The notes under the pieces: model-generated
Told to the model about the DNA's origin: nothing
The model's database searches: none
What the model saw: the letters and a program-made list of their open reading frames with translations, nothing else
NCBI RefSeq assembly: GCF_029457495.1
Contig: NZ_CP120361.1
Location: 4,046,001-4,110,000 of the forward strand
DNA from: Chelativorans sp. AA-79
GTDB lineage: Bacteria > Pseudomonadota > Alphaproteobacteria > Rhizobiales > Rhizobiaceae
Length of the DNA: 64,000 nucleotides
Direction: 5' to 3'
Program-made: the position numbers and the translations under genes
In this document: piece after piece, positions 1 to 9,387 of the stretch
Layout of the letters: each line of letters begins with the position of its first letter
How positions within the stretch are numbered: the stretch's first letter is position 1

Positions 1-1
1 C

Positions 2-832
2 CTGGCGGAGATCGGCGTCGACACGGTGGAACTGGGCCTCACCAGCCTCGATCTCGTCGCCGGCGGGCGGATCATCGAGGAGCGTGCAGAGCGGCTGGTG
101 GCGCTCACGAAGGCGTTTCCCTTCCGCTATACCGTCCACGGCCTCGTTTCCTCCAACTTCATGGACCCGGCGACGGTGCGCTACCAGATCGATGCGGCCA
201 AAGCCCTCATCCAGCTTTGCGACCGCGTCGGCTCCCGCATCATCGTGCAGCACGGCGGCTTCGTGCGCGCCGACCAGATCGAGGAGCGCGCGGAGGCGGA
301 CAAGCGCGAGCGCGAAGCCCTCTTCGAACTTGCCGAATTCGCCAGGCCCTACGGGGTTCGCGTCGCGCTCGAGAACATCTTCACCACCGATCCGGGCCAG
401 TACCGGCAGACCCCGGCGGAGGTGGCGGAGACGGTGAAGACGATCGATCATCCCAATCTGGTGGCGCTCATCGACTTCAGCCACGCCTATATCGAAAGCA
501 CCTATCGCGGCCTCGATTTCCGCGATCAGCTCCGTGCCATGGCGCCGGTCACCGGCCATCTGCACGTGCACGATTCCTTCGGCCGCCCGGCCGGCCACAG
601 CAAGTTCTTCCATCCGCAGGAAGCCACCGCACTCGGTCTCGGCGACCTGCACATGCCGCTCGGCTGGGGCGACATTCCCTGGGAGGAGATCTTCGCCGAA
701 CTGGACTTCCTGCCCGATACCGCTCTGATGATGGAAATCGGCCGGCGCTATCGCAGCGAGCAGCCGGCAAGCCTCGCCAAGGCGCGCGAACTCGCCTCCC
801 TCGGCTCAGGTGCCCTGCGCGCGGCCGAGTAA
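2..832 (+). CDS. Sugar phosphate isomerase/epimerase, TIM-barrel (5' truncated by window)
   Basis: The reading frame is open from base 2 with no convincing start, so the 5' end lies outside the window; the GTG at 26 is internal. The product looks like a xylose-isomerase-like TIM barrel (AP endonuclease family 2 fold): it opens with a LAEIGVDTVELG strand and has candidate metal ligands on barrel strands (Glu in VALENI, Asp in ALIDFSH, His in HLHVHDS, Glu in MMEIG). Such enzymes isomerise or epimerise sugars, inositols or hydroxypyruvate in the cytoplasm. The substrate cannot be read from the sequence. It converges on the flagellar operon and is not part of it. Confidence 0.8.
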   Translation: MAEIGVDTVELGLTSLDLVAGGRIIEERAERLVALTKAFPFRYTVHGLVSSNFMDPATVRYQIDAAKALIQLCDRVGSRIIVQHGGFVRADQIEERAEADKREREALFELAEFARPYGVRVALENIFTTDPGQYRQTPAEVAETVKTIDHPNLVALIDFSHAYIESTYRGLDFRDQLRAMAPVTGHLHVHDSFGRPAGHSKFFHPQEATALGLGDLHMPLGWGDIPWEEIFAELDFLPDTALMMEIGRRYRSEQPASLAKARELASLGSGALRAAE

Positions 833-869
833 ACGCCCGCCCACCGGCGGAAGAACGGCATACCTCCGG

Positions 870-899
870 CCCGCCAGCCCTATCCACAGGGCTGGCGGG
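870..899. terminator. Perfect 11-bp hairpin between convergent genes
   Basis: An 11-bp perfect inverted repeat (870-880 and 889-899, arms CCCGCCAGCCC/GGGCTGGCGGG) with an 8-nt loop sits between the isomerase gene and the end of the motA-flhB operon, overlapping the stop codon of the latter. There is no clear U-run on either side. I infer a bidirectional terminator or mRNA 3'-end stabiliser. Confidence 0.6.
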
Positions 900-1314
900 T
901 CCGCTGGATGCGGGATGCTTCCAGCGCCTGCGCCAGGAATGCGGAATTGGCACCGGGACTGTCCGATGGCGCCTCGAAGGCGATGTAGTTCACCTCCACG
1001 CCAGCCTGGGAAGCGTTGAGCGTGAGCTTGAAATACACCGTGGCGCCCTGCGGGCGCAGTTCCAGATCGAGCACGATCCGAGGCGGCTCGGTCCAGGAGA
1101 CGTGTGCCTCGCAGCCATGGCCGAGCCTCAGCGTGCCGGGTTGGAAATAGAGCTCCGCCGCCGATTCCACGATGTCGGCGATGCTGGCGATGCTCTCCAG
1201 CCTGATGAAGGCGACATAGTCCGCAAGCTCTATGAGGCGCAGTTCGCTCGCGACCTCCTCCATGGCCTTGGCCACGATCATCTCACGTTCCGCCGCATGG
1301 GGCTGCCGGTTCAT
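880..1314 (-). CDS. Conserved hypothetical protein, last gene of motA-flhB operon
   Basis: The product is a 144-residue protein without signal peptide or membrane segment. The N-terminal half is helical and acidic (residues about 10-55); the C-terminal half looks like a beta-sheet domain. I do not recognise a named family. The ATG overlaps the flhB stop as ATGA, so the gene is translationally coupled and is the last gene of motA-fliM-fliN-fliG-flhB. A small uncharacterised gene after flhB is compatible with rhizobial flagellar loci. A role in motility is inferred only from position. Confidence 0.7.
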   Translation of the reverse strand: MNRQPHAAEREMIVAKAMEEVASELRLIELADYVAFIRLESIASIADIVESAAELYFQPGTLRLGHGCEAHVSWTEPPRIVLDLELRPQGATVYFKLTLNASQAGVEVNYIAFEAPSDSPGANSAFLAQALEASRIQRTRQPCG

Positions 1315-2402
1315 GCTGTTGCCTTCACTGACGATGCTCCTCCACCCGCCCCGTAGACGCGCCGGACAAGCTCGGCGACCGCCTTGTAGAACTGAGGCGG
1401 AATGAGCGTATCCACCGAAACTTGTTTGTACATGGAACGGGCGAGCACCGGCTCCTCGAAGACCGGGATGCCGTGCTCCTGCGCGATCTCGCGAATCCTC
1501 AACGCGATCAGGTCCTGCCCCTTCGCCACCACGACCGGAGCGGCGTCCCTGTCGCGCCGGTAGCGCAGCGCGATGGCGTAGTGGGTGGGGTTCGCGATCA
1601 CGAGGGTCGCCTGCGGCACGGCCGACATCATGCGCCGGCGCGACCGGTCGCGGGCAAGCGATCTCAGCCGCGCGCGCACCAGCGGGTCGCCCTCGGTCTG
1701 CTTGTGCTCGTCCTTCACCTCCTGGCGCGTCATGCGCAGGTCCTGCCGCCAGCTGAAGCGCGACCAGACCAGGTCGGCGACGGCCAGCACGATCATGAAG
1801 AGGCAGATCGCCACGAGAATCTCGATGGCGAGGTCGCGGATGGTAAGGGTGAAGACGACCGGATGCGTGACCATTCCCGACAACAACCGCGCGCTCGCCT
1901 CGCGCAATGTGAAGGCAACGAGGCCGCCGACGATCAGCATCTTACAGATGGACTTGACGAACTCCACGAGCCCGCGCGCGCCGAAGAGCCGCGACCACCC
2001 TTGCGCGAGCGATATGCGCGAGAGTTTCGGCCTGATCCGTTCGAGGACGAAGCGCGGGACGTTCTGCAGGATGGACGCCGCCAGGCCCGCCGCAACCAGC
2101 AAGGCGATGACGATCCCCACCGCCTTGGCGATCTCCACGAAGACAAGTCGGTAGATCGCGATGGCATCGGTCTGGGTTTCGAGCGACCAGCTATAGGACC
2201 GCTCGATGAAGATGGACAGGAAGCCGGCGAGTTCGGCGGCCTGGCCCTCGGCAAAGAAGATCGCGAAGACGAGAATGGCCAGGAACGAGGCGAGCGCCGG
2301 CGCCTCCTTCGAGAAGGGAAGCTGCCCCTTCTCGATCGAATCGCGGACCTTCTTCTCCGTGGCCTCTTCTGTCTTGCTTTCCTTGTCCTGCCCCTCGGCC
2401 AT
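1311..2402 (-). CDS. flhB: Flagellar type III export gate protein FlhB
   Basis: FlhB is the inner-membrane export-gate subunit whose autocleavage switches substrate class from rod/hook to filament. The 363-residue product has the typical N-terminal EEATEKK region, four hydrophobic segments in residues 35-215, and a cytoplasmic C-domain with the autocleavage motif NPTH at residues 271-274 followed by HYAIALRY. Its length is normal for the family. It is downstream of fliG (6-nt gap) and overlaps the next gene by ATGA. All key residues are present, so it should be functional. Confidence 0.97.
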   Translation of the reverse strand: MAEGQDKESKTEEATEKKVRDSIEKGQLPFSKEAPALASFLAILVFAIFFAEGQAAELAGFLSIFIERSYSWSLETQTDAIAIYRLVFVEIAKAVGIVIALLVAAGLAASILQNVPRFVLERIRPKLSRISLAQGWSRLFGARGLVEFVKSICKMLIVGGLVAFTLREASARLLSGMVTHPVVFTLTIRDLAIEILVAICLFMIVLAVADLVWSRFSWRQDLRMTRQEVKDEHKQTEGDPLVRARLRSLARDRSRRRMMSAVPQATLVIANPTHYAIALRYRRDRDAAPVVVAKGQDLIALRIREIAQEHGIPVFEEPVLARSMYKQVSVDTLIPPQFYKAVAELVRRVYGAGGGASSVKATA

Positions 2403-2408
2403 GCGGAG

Positions 2409-3416
2409 TTATGCCGCCGCTTTCTGCGCCGAAGGCAGATCGATCGACCCCTGCTGGGCGAGCTGGACCGCGGTGGCGGCGATGCGCCTGCGCGCCGCGG
2501 CGATCGCCTCCGGCGTCGCCCCATCCGCCGGAGCGGCGAGTTCCGCTTCGATCATGCGTCGCGAGCGGGCGCCGAGCGCGGATAGGACCGCTTCCACCAC
2601 CGGCCCCGGAGCATCGCGCAGCGCGAGCGTAACCACGTCGGTAGCAAGGCCGTCGAGCAGCGCCACGCGCGCCTTCTGTGACAGGTCGACGATCTCCTCG
2701 AAGGAGAAGAGGCGCGCGCGGATCGCGTCGACGTCGGACGTGCCCACGGCTTCCAGGTCGCGGATGACCTCGTCGGCCTCGGTCTTGTCGAGTTCGTTGA
2801 GAAGTCGGGCCACCCGCGCATGGCCCGCCGAGACATCCTTTCCGCCCGCCTCGGCGCGCAGGATCTCGGCGATACGCCGCTCGATCACCGTGCGTGCCTC
2901 CGCGCTCAACTGCCCCATGGAAGCCATGCGCCGCAGCACCTCGCCACGCTGCCCCCTGTCGAGCTCGAGGATCACCCTGGAGGCCGCCTGCGGCGCGAGG
3001 TTGGCGAGCACCACGGCCACGGTTTGCGCATGTTCCGGCGCCAGGATCTCCGCGAGCCGATGCGGCGCGATCCTCTCGAGCCTCGCCCAGACCTCCTGCA
3101 TTGCCGCCGGGCGTGCTTCACCGCCGCCCATGAGCGCGTTCATCTCCTCGGGAGACAGGGATTCGGTGAGCAGATTGTTCATGCTGTCGGCCGAATCGAG
3201 GAGCCCGGCGCCCTCGGAGAATTCGCGCTCGAATTCCTGCACCACCTTCTCGAGCTCCGCCTGGGGGATGGTGCGCAGCCGTCGGGCCGCCTCGATCAGC
3301 GCCTTCAGCTCGTCCTGCTTGAAGAACTTCAGCAGCCTGCCCGCCGAAGGCTTTCCCATGGCGACCAGGATGGCCGCGGCCTTCTCCGCCTGTGTGAGTT
3401 TCACCGAAGCCGTCAC
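2409..3416 (-). CDS. fliG: Flagellar motor switch protein FliG
   Basis: FliG is the rotor protein of the C-ring that couples to the stator. The 335-residue product has the FliG N, middle and C domains. The C-domain has a [11 protein letters not shown] segment that corresponds to the torque helix region of the family, and the middle domain includes an [12 protein letters not shown] stretch. The start is GTG at 3416, overlapping the fliN stop as GTGA. It lies in the switch operon between fliN and flhB, as in Sinorhizobium and Brucella. Confidence 0.95.
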   Translation of the reverse strand: MTASVKLTQAEKAAAILVAMGKPSAGRLLKFFKQDELKALIEAARRLRTIPQAELEKVVQEFEREFSEGAGLLDSADSMNNLLTESLSPEEMNALMGGGEARPAAMQEVWARLERIAPHRLAEILAPEHAQTVAVVLANLAPQAASRVILELDRGQRGEVLRRMASMGQLSAEARTVIERRIAEILRAEAGGKDVSAGHARVARLLNELDKTEADEVIRDLEAVGTSDVDAIRARLFSFEEIVDLSQKARVALLDGLATDVVTLALRDAPGPVVEAVLSALGARSRRMIEAELAAPADGATPEAIAAARRRIAATAVQLAQQGSIDLPSAQKAAA

Positions 3417-3802
3417 AAACCGCCTCCCGTGTTCATTCGGATCCCCTTGCCCGCGCCGCCGATCTCCGTCAGGCGCACGCCGAAGCGGCTCGGGTCCTCC
3501 TCCAGGATGGTGATCTCGCCGCGTGCGATGCGGCGGCCGTTGACGACGATGTCGACCGGTTCGCCGATCCGCCGGTCGAGCGAGACGGTCGAGCCGCGCT
3601 GCAGCGCCATCAACTCGGAAACCGGCATCTCCGCGCTGCCCAGAACGATCTGCACCTCGACCGGGATATCCAGCAGGAAACCCGAGATGGCCGGATCGGC
3701 TGCCTTCGAACGAGCCTCCTCGTGCAGCGCGTCCTGCATCTCCTCGATCGCCGCATTCAGCTTCTCGTCCTCGTTGCGGGGTGCTGCTTTCGTCCTGCTC
3801 AT
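3413..3802 (-). CDS. fliN: Flagellar motor switch protein FliN
   Basis: FliN forms the lower C-ring and docks the export ATPase complex. I start it at the ATG at 3802 (129 residues); it overlaps the fliM stop as ATGA, and the upstream in-frame extension is only an out-of-frame reading of fliM. Residues about 40-120 form the SpoA/FliN domain ([13 protein letters not shown], then [28 protein letters not shown] with small variation from the family). The N-terminal 40 residues are charged and variable, as usual. Confidence 0.95.
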   Translation of the reverse strand: MSRTKAAPRNEDEKLNAAIEEMQDALHEEARSKAADPAISGFLLDIPVEVQIVLGSAEMPVSELMALQRGSTVSLDRRIGEPVDIVVNGRRIARGEITILEEDPSRFGVRLTEIGGAGKGIRMNTGGGL

Positions 3803-4779
3803 TCGCTTTTCTCCCTGATGCCGGCCACGTCCGCCGTCTGGCCGGCCAGCAGGCCCTCGATCACGTCCTGGCGGTCGTCGAAGGGCTGCTTGATGCGCAC
3901 TGTGTAGTTCTGACCGAGCTTCCCGAACTCGCACACGAAGATGCCGCGATTGCGCACCGAAAGCCGCGTCTGCGCGGGCGCGGTGTCGTGCAGGGCCAGC
4001 ACCTGCCCCTCGCGAAGCTCCGCCAGCGCGCCGAGCGAGAGCTTCGTCAGCGGGATCGTGGCGGTCACCTCCACCTTGGAGCGCATCACCTCGTCGCCGA
4101 AGCGCTGCCGCCACTCAGCGGGTGCGGGCGCGCCCGGAGCATCACGGCCGGCGGACACACGTGTTTCCAGAATGACGCGATGCGGGATCCAGGCGGTCAG
4201 AAGCCCCGTCTCCCGCCCACCTTGGAGAGAGAAGCTTATGCGCACTCCTGGCCCGTCGCGCACGACGAAGCGCCGGAAATCGACTGGTCCGGCCAGGGGT
4301 TGCGACACGGGCAGCCGCAGGCCGAGCGAACGCCCGCCCGTCCCGTTCAGCGCCTCCGCGAAAGCCTCGAACGCCAGCGCCGCCACGTCCAGCTCGATCC
4401 TGGACGGCGGCCTGTCGAGCGGCGGCGGGGGAATGTCGGGATCGCCGCCGAGGAAAATGCTCACGAGCAGCGAGAGCGCCTGCGGATCGAGCCGCATGGT
4501 GAGCGCGTCCGGCGAGGAAGCCGCCGGGACCACGACCAGCGCGTCGAAGGAATCCTGCCCCGGTCTGGCTTCGGAGAGGCGTACATCATCGATGTCCGCG
4601 ATATCGACCGCGAGAGACGGCGAGAACCGTTCGCCCAGCACTTGCTGAACGGCCGGCAGCGCCCGCATCGCAGCACCGCGCGCTGCCTCCACCACCTGGC
4701 GTGGGTCGCCGGTGGCGCCGACGAGGCGCTCCACGACGAGATTGCGCATCAGCGCCTGATTGTCGGGGGCCGCCGTCAT
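3799..4779 (-). CDS. fliM: Flagellar motor switch protein FliM
   Basis: FliM is the switch protein that binds phosphorylated CheY. The start chosen is the ATG at 4779 (326 residues, beginning [15 protein letters not shown]), 7 nt after the motA stop; an upstream in-frame ATG would lie inside motA and add an arginine-rich, non-homologous tail. The middle is CheC-like and the C-terminus is a SpoA domain ([22 protein letters not shown]). The N-terminus is divergent from the enterobacterial CheY-binding peptide, which is common in rhizobia. Confidence 0.93.
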   Translation of the reverse strand: MTAAPDNQALMRNLVVERLVGATGDPRQVVEAARGAAMRALPAVQQVLGERFSPSLAVDIADIDDVRLSEARPGQDSFDALVVVPAASSPDALTMRLDPQALSLLVSIFLGGDPDIPPPPLDRPPSRIELDVAALAFEAFAEALNGTGGRSLGLRLPVSQPLAGPVDFRRFVVRDGPGVRISFSLQGGRETGLLTAWIPHRVILETRVSAGRDAPGAPAPAEWRQRFGDEVMRSKVEVTATIPLTKLSLGALAELREGQVLALHDTAPAQTRLSVRNRGIFVCEFGKLGQNYTVRIKQPFDDRQDVIEGLLAGQTADVAGIREKSE

Positions 4780-4786
4780 CCGCCGC

Positions 4787-5674
4787 TCACGCCGCCTTCT
4801 TTTCCGCCGCGGCTCCGGCCGGGTTGTGGTTGAGCGTGTTCTCCTCCACCGCATCGATGGAGGGGCGGTCATGGGCCGAGATCGTCTTGCGCCCGAATTC
4901 CAGCGCCACCTGCGGCAGCGAGCCGTTCATATAGGCGAGCAGCGTCTGCTTCACGATCACGTAGAGCCGGTTGTTCTTCTCGCGCACGATCTTGACCTTC
5001 GTGGCGATCGGCCCCACCACCGCATAGGAGAGGAAGATTCCGAGAAAGGTGCCGACGAGGGCTGACCCCACGAGGGCGCCCAGGATTTCCGGCGATTGGT
5101 CCAGCGCCCCCATGGCCTTGATGACGCCGAGAACAGCCGCCACGATGCCCAACGCCGGAAGGCCGTCCGCCACCGCCTGGAGCGCGTGGTAGGGCTTCAG
5201 CTTGTCGCGGCGGATGGTCTGGATCTCCTCGTCCATCAGCGCCTCGATCTCGAAAGGCCGCGCGTTGCCGATGATGATGATGCGGCAGTAGTCGCAGATA
5301 AAGAACATCAGGTCCCGGTTCTGCAGGACCGTGGGAAATGCCTGGAAGATCGCCGATTCCTGCGGATTGTCGATATGCGCCTCGACCTCGCTGCGGGATT
5401 TCGAGCGCAGTTCGCGCATCAGGCCGTGCAGCACGCCGAGTGTCTCCAGGTACTCGCTCTGCTTCGGCACCTTCTGCCGGAAGGCTTCGATGCACGCCTT
5501 GCCGGTATCCTTCACGGTTGCCATCGGGTTTGCCACCAGGAACGTGCCCAGGGCCGCCCCGCCTATGATGACGAATTCCCAAGGCTGGACGAGCACGTCG
5601 ACATGTCCGCCCATGGCCATGAAGCCGCCGATCACGCAGCCCAGAGTGACGACCAGTCCCAGCAGAATGCCCAC
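4787..5674 (-). CDS. motA: Flagellar motor stator protein MotA
   Basis: MotA is the inner-membrane stator subunit that forms the proton channel with MotB. The 295-residue product starts with GTG at 5674 and has four membrane segments: two at the N-terminus (residues about 2-22 and 32-50) and two in the C-terminal half (residues about 170-220, around [20 protein letters not shown]). The cytoplasmic loop between them carries the conserved charged residues ([21 protein letters not shown] region). It is the first gene of the switch operon, with a candidate promoter just upstream. Confidence 0.97.
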   Translation of the reverse strand: MGILLGLVVTLGCVIGGFMAMGGHVDVLVQPWEFVIIGGAALGTFLVANPMATVKDTGKACIEAFRQKVPKQSEYLETLGVLHGLMRELRSKSRSEVEAHIDNPQESAIFQAFPTVLQNRDLMFFICDYCRIIIIGNARPFEIEALMDEEIQTIRRDKLKPYHALQAVADGLPALGIVAAVLGVIKAMGALDQSPEILGALVGSALVGTFLGIFLSYAVVGPIATKVKIVREKNNRLYVIVKQTLLAYMNGSLPQVALEFGRKTISAHDRPSIDAVEENTLNHNPAGAAAEKKAA

Positions 5675-5705
5675 ATTCGCACCTCATCACGCGAAACCCT
5701 CGCCT

Positions 5706-5736
5706 TTCCTATCCCCCGTGGCTTGCGTGAGGCTTG
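5706..5736 (-). promoter_or_regulatory. Predicted Rem/FtcR-type promoter of motA operon
   Basis: On the minus strand CGCAAG (5722-5727) is followed after 10 nt by TAGGAA (5706-5711). A second CAAG lies exactly 11 bp upstream (5733-5736). The -10-like element is about 31 nt before the motA start. The same layout recurs at six other flagellar starts. Direct half-sites with an 11-bp period, 10 bp from a -10 element, are typical of OmpR/PhoB-type activators. The assignment to Rem is inference. Confidence 0.6.
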
Positions 5737-5755
5737 AACGGACAATCCGGCGGGG

Positions 5756-5786
5756 AAAGCCTCGCGCAAGCCAGGGCGCTTAGCTT
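5756..5786 (+). promoter_or_regulatory. Predicted Rem/FtcR-type promoter of DUF1217-flgF-fliI operon
   Basis: CGCAAG (5765-5770) is followed after 10 nt by TAGCTT (5781-5786), with an AAAG half-site 11 bp upstream (5756-5759). It is arranged back-to-back with the motA site, so one short region serves two divergent flagellar operons. Confidence 0.6.
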
Positions 5787-5813
5787 CGCGCGCAGAATGG
5801 CCGGAGGCTTGGC

Positions 5814-6590
5814 GTGATCAACACTTATACGAGCTATCAGCTGATTACGCGGGACATGGAGCGTTCCATCGACCGCGTCGAGACCCAGCCCATGGTCAGC
5901 CGCGAGACGGCCTACTACCGCGAGAATATCGGAAATGTGAAAAGCATCGAGGACTTCGTCTCCGACGAACGGCTTTTCCGCTACGCCATGAAGGCGCACG
6001 GGCTGGAGGACATGGCCTATGCCAAGGCTTTCATGGTGAAGGCGCTGGAGGGCGGCATCGACGCCGAGGACAGCTTCGTCAACACGCTCACCGACAAGCG
6101 GTACCGGGACTTCGTCGATATCTTCAACTTCGCCCGATACGGGGAGCAGACGACGAGCTTCCACAGCTCCACGACGGGGACGGTGGAGAAATATATGCGC
6201 CAAACGCTGGAGGAGGACGCCGGCAACCAGAACGAGGGCGTGCGCCTCGCGCTCTATTTCCAGCGCAAGGCCGGGAGCCTCAAGTCCTATTACGAAATCC
6301 TGGCCGACCCGGCGCTCGCGCAGGTGGTCCGCACCGCTCTCGGCTTCCCCGAAGCGCTCGCCCAGGCCGACATCGACAAGCAGGTGAACATGATCAAGGA
6401 GCGCCTCGACCTCGAGGACCTCAAGGATCCGGAGACGCTCGAGGAATTCCTGAAGCGGTTCACCACGCTCTGGGAGATCGACAATCCCTCCTATACCCCG
6501 CAGAGCTCGATCGCCGCGCTTTTCAGCCAGCCGGCGGAGTTCGGCATCTCCACCGACATCCTGCTCACGATCGCCCAGATGAGGAGGTAG
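5814..6590 (+). CDS. DUF1217 family flagellar-locus protein
   Basis: The product is a 258-residue soluble, mostly helical acidic protein. The sequence (TYTSYQLITRDM at the start, DERLFRYAMKAHGLEDMAYAK, and repeated FLDT/YRDFVDIFNFA-type motifs) fits the DUF1217 family, which in rhizobia is encoded beside flgF. The start is GTG at 5814 behind a good Shine-Dalgarno (GGAGG at 5803-5807). It lies 3 nt upstream of flgF and is probably cotranscribed with flgF and fliI. The molecular role is unknown; export or assembly of rod proteins is only a guess from position. Confidence 0.8.
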   Translation: MINTYTSYQLITRDMERSIDRVETQPMVSRETAYYRENIGNVKSIEDFVSDERLFRYAMKAHGLEDMAYAKAFMVKALEGGIDAEDSFVNTLTDKRYRDFVDIFNFARYGEQTTSFHSSTTGTVEKYMRQTLEEDAGNQNEGVRLALYFQRKAGSLKSYYEILADPALAQVVRTALGFPEALAQADIDKQVNMIKERLDLEDLKDPETLEEFLKRFTTLWEIDNPSYTPQSSIAALFSQPAEFGISTDILLTIAQMRR

Positions 6591-6593
6591 GCC

Positions 6594-7313
6594 ATGCAGA
6601 CGGGGCTCTATGTCGCGCTTTCTTCCCAAATGGCTCTGGAGCGCCGGCTGACCACGCTCGCCGACAACGTAGCCAATGCCGGCACGGTCGGGTTCCGCGC
6701 CGGCGGGATCACCTTCAGCGACGTGATGACCGGCCTGACGGAGGATTCCGTGAGCTTCGTCTCCACCGGCGCCGATTTCTACGACACGCGCGCGGGCGGG
6801 CTGCAGCAGACGGGCAACCCCTTCGATTTCGCCGTTCAGGGCGACGCCTGGTTCGCCGTCGAGACGCCGGCTGGACCGGCCATGACTCGGGACGGCCGCT
6901 TCACCATGCGGGAAACCGGCGAGCTGGTGACGCTGGAGGGTTACGCGGTGCTCGACGCCGGGGGCGCACCGCTCGTCCTCGACCCGCAGGCCGGCCCGCC
7001 GGAGGCCGGTGCCGACGGCATCCTGCGGCAGGGCGGGCAGCTGATCGGTGCCATCGGGCTCTTCTCCTTCGTGCCCGGCCCCAACGCCACGCGCTACGGG
7101 AACTCCGCCTTCCTGCCCGACACGCAGCCGCAGCCCGTCGTCGATCTGCCCGATGTCGGCGTCGTCCAGGGCTTCGTGGAAGGCTCCAACGTCAATCCGA
7201 TGACCGAGATGATGCGCCTCATCCAGGTTCAGCGCGCGTTCGAGCAGGTGACGACGCTCGTGCGCGACAGCGACACGGCCATGAAGGACGCCATCAAGAC
7301 GCTCGGCTCCTGA
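6594..7313 (+). CDS. flgF: Flagellar basal-body (proximal) rod protein FlgF
   Basis: FlgF is an axial rod subunit exported through the flagellar type III apparatus. The 239-residue product has the conserved N-terminal rod motif (MALERRLTTLADNVANAGTVG) and the C-terminal axial motif (EGSNVNPMTEMMRLIQVQRAFE). The central FlgG/FlgF domain contains the GDAWFAV stretch. It overlaps fliI by the TGATG junction. The sequence is closer to FlgF than FlgG, because a separate, longer FlgG is encoded at 10509-11297. Confidence 0.93.
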   Translation: MQTGLYVALSSQMALERRLTTLADNVANAGTVGFRAGGITFSDVMTGLTEDSVSFVSTGADFYDTRAGGLQQTGNPFDFAVQGDAWFAVETPAGPAMTRDGRFTMRETGELVTLEGYAVLDAGGAPLVLDPQAGPPEAGADGILRQGGQLIGAIGLFSFVPGPNATRYGNSAFLPDTQPQPVVDLPDVGVVQGFVEGSNVNPMTEMMRLIQVQRAFEQVTTLVRDSDTAMKDAIKTLGS

Positions 7314-8710
7314 TGGACGAGGCCGCCGCAACGACCGCGCAAAGCCGGGCCGGACGGGATCCGGATACGCTGACTGCGCTCGGATGCGCCTTCCGGCGCT
7401 TCGGCGTACCGGGCCGTACCCTCCGGTACGGCGGCCGGATCTGCGAGGTCACGCCGACCCACTACAGGGTGCGGGGCCTATCCCGGGCGGCACGGCTCGG
7501 CGACATCGTCTCCTGCCGCATCCACGGCCGCGAGCATCGCGGCGAGGTGGTGCGCATCTCCTCCGACGACGTGCTGGTCGCTCCCTTCGAACGCGACGCG
7601 GAGGCGAGGCTCGGGCAGCCGGTCTTCACGGCCGGGGCGCTCGATATCCTGCCGCACGAGAGCTGGCGCGGACGCGTCATCGACGCGCTGGCGCGCCCGA
7701 TCGACGACGGCCCTCCCCTGATACGGCCTGCCGCAGAGGTGCTGGCCGCAACGCCGCGAACGCCGGCAGCCCTGCGCCGGCAGCGCGTGGCGACACCCTT
7801 TCTCACCGGCGTGCGCGTGGTCGACCTCTTCACGCCGCTCTGCCACGGGCAGCGCATCGGCATATTCGCCGGCTCCGGCGTCGGCAAGTCGACCCTGCTC
7901 GCCATGCTTGCCCGGGCCGAAGCCTTCGATACGGTCGTGGTCGCCATGGTGGGCGAGCGCGGCCGCGAAGTGCGCGAGTTCCTGGAGGACACGCTCGGAC
8001 CGGCGGGCATGCGCAAGACGGTGGCCGTCGTCGCCACCAGCGACGAAAGCCCCATGATGCGCCGGCGCGCCGCCGATACGGCGATGCGCGTGGCAGAGCA
8101 TTTCCGCGACTGCGGCGAGAAGGTGCTGCTGCTCCTCGATTCCATCACGCGCTACGCCCATGCGGCGCGGGAGGTGGCGACGGGCACCGGAGAACCGCCG
8201 GTGGCGCGCGGCTATCCGGCCTCGGTCTTCACCGATCTTCCGCGCCTCCTCGAACGCGCCGGGCCGGGCGAGGCCGGCCACGGCTCGATCACCGCGATCT
8301 TTTCGGTGCTCGTGGACGGGGACGACCACAACGATCCCGTCGCGGACAGCGTGCGCGGCATCCTGGACGGCCATCTCGTGCTCGACCGCGCCATTGCCGA
8401 GCAGGGGCGCTTTCCCGCCGTCGATCCCCTCGCTTCCATCTCGCGGCTCGCCGACCGGGCTTGGGACGACGACCGGCGGAAGCTCGTGCAGCGCCTGAAA
8501 TCCATGATCGCGCGCTTCGAGGAGACGCGCGACATCCGGCTGCTCGGCGGGTTCCAGCCCGGCATCGACGCGGAACTGGACCTCGCCGTGCGCCAGGTTC
8601 CCATCATCTACGACGTGCTGCAGCAGTCGCCCAAGGACGGTCCTTCCATGGATCCGCTCGGCGACCTCGCAGGCCGCCTAAAGGCGAAGGAGACCAGCCG
8701 TGACGGATAG
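7313..8710 (+). CDS. fliI: Flagellum-specific export ATPase FliI
   Basis: FliI is the hexameric F1-beta-like ATPase that unloads chaperones and drives flagellar export. The 465-residue product has a Walker A motif GSGVGKST at residues 187-194, a Walker B region VLLLLDSITRYAHAAREV, and the family segment GERGREVREFLEDTLG. The ATG overlaps the flgF stop. The N-terminal about 25 residues are variable. The length is standard. It is followed, with an 11-bp overlap, by a membrane-anchored flagellar-locus protein. Confidence 0.97.
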   Translation: MDEAAATTAQSRAGRDPDTLTALGCAFRRFGVPGRTLRYGGRICEVTPTHYRVRGLSRAARLGDIVSCRIHGREHRGEVVRISSDDVLVAPFERDAEARLGQPVFTAGALDILPHESWRGRVIDALARPIDDGPPLIRPAAEVLAATPRTPAALRRQRVATPFLTGVRVVDLFTPLCHGQRIGIFAGSGVGKSTLLAMLARAEAFDTVVVAMVGERGREVREFLEDTLGPAGMRKTVAVVATSDESPMMRRRAADTAMRVAEHFRDCGEKVLLLLDSITRYAHAAREVATGTGEPPVARGYPASVFTDLPRLLERAGPGEAGHGSITAIFSVLVDGDDHNDPVADSVRGILDGHLVLDRAIAEQGRFPAVDPLASISRLADRAWDDDRRKLVQRLKSMIARFEETRDIRLLGGFQPGIDAELDLAVRQVPIIYDVLQQSPKDGPSMDPLGDLAGRLKAKETSRDG

Positions 8711-9308
8711 GCTCGCAGGACTCGTGCTGCCTGATGCCACGCCCGTGGAAGACGTGCGGGCCGACACGTCTGCCGCGCCCCGGAAGGAAAGGAAACGGCA
8801 TGCGCTTGCGAGGCTTCCGGCTCTTGCGGCGGGGTTCGCCGTCCTGGGCCGGGGGGACTGGCTGCTCGCTGCGGGAGGCTTCGCCCTGGCGGGCGCCTGT
8901 GCGCTTTTCCCATGGTACATCTTCTTCAACCAGGATCAGTTCGGCGTGCGTCCGCTCAGCCTTTCCGGCGAAACCACCGCTGCCGCCTCCGGCCTTGCCG
9001 AGGACGATGCGTCGCTCGCCATGGAGGCGATGCCGCAGCTTGATTTCTTCCCCACCGGCACTGTGCCGCAGGCGCCCGAACACCAGCCGGATACCCCGCC
9101 GCCGCAGCCCTATCCCGGCGACCGGCAGGCCTTTCGCTTCATCCACCTGGAGAATGGGGAAGCTATGATCGAGGACGAGGACGGATTCTGGATCGTCAGG
9201 CCCGGCTCGCCCCTGCCGGACGGCAGCCGCCTTGCGCGGATCGAACGGCGCCGCGGCACCTGGCTTCTCGTCACCAGCGAAGAGGGCGAGATCGCGCTGT
9301 CGCGCTGA
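8700..9308 (+). CDS. Membrane-anchored hypothetical protein between fliI and flgB
   Basis: The product is 202 residues from a GTG start inside the end of fliI. It has a cytoplasmic basic N-terminus, one hydrophobic segment (about residues 53-76, ending FPWYIFF), a proline-rich linker (about 125-140) and a C-terminal periplasmic beta domain (FIHLENGEAMIEDEDGFWIVRPG onward, shared style with secreted beta-barrel-like repeats). I do not recognise a named family. Position and coupling to fliI suggest a flagellar accessory role. It ends 79 nt before flgB. Confidence 0.65.
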   Translation: MTDRLAGLVLPDATPVEDVRADTSAAPRKERKRHALARLPALAAGFAVLGRGDWLLAAGGFALAGACALFPWYIFFNQDQFGVRPLSLSGETTAAASGLAEDDASLAMEAMPQLDFFPTGTVPQAPEHQPDTPPPQPYPGDRQAFRFIHLENGEAMIEDEDGFWIVRPGSPLPDGSRLARIERRRGTWLLVTSEEGEIALSR

Positions 9309-9314
9309 ACGGGA

Positions 9315-9347
9315 CGCAAGGCCCGCGCAAGACTGGCCTCCTAGTCT
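9315..9347 (+). promoter_or_regulatory. Predicted Rem/FtcR-type promoter of flgB-fliP operon
   Basis: Two exact CGCAAG copies lie 11 bp apart (9315-9320 and 9326-9331). After the second copy, 10 nt separate it from TAGTCT (9342-9347). This is the clearest example in the window of the tandem half-site plus -10 layout. The flgB start is 40 nt downstream of the -10-like element. Confidence 0.65.
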
Positions 9348-9387
9348 GGCTCACGCGAGTCTGGAGGCCTCAAGGAAACGTGGGACA

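Noticed and set aside
5709..7331. 540-codon minus-strand frame opposite DUF1217 and flgF
   Set aside because: It is a shadow of two clear plus-strand genes with axial rod motifs and has no recognisable protein features.
9315..9347. Sigma-54 promoter in front of flgB
   Set aside because: The GG-N10-GC signature with TGGCAC/TTGCT is absent. The conserved part is CGCAAG plus TAGTCT, so an activator-dependent sigma-70-type promoter fits better.
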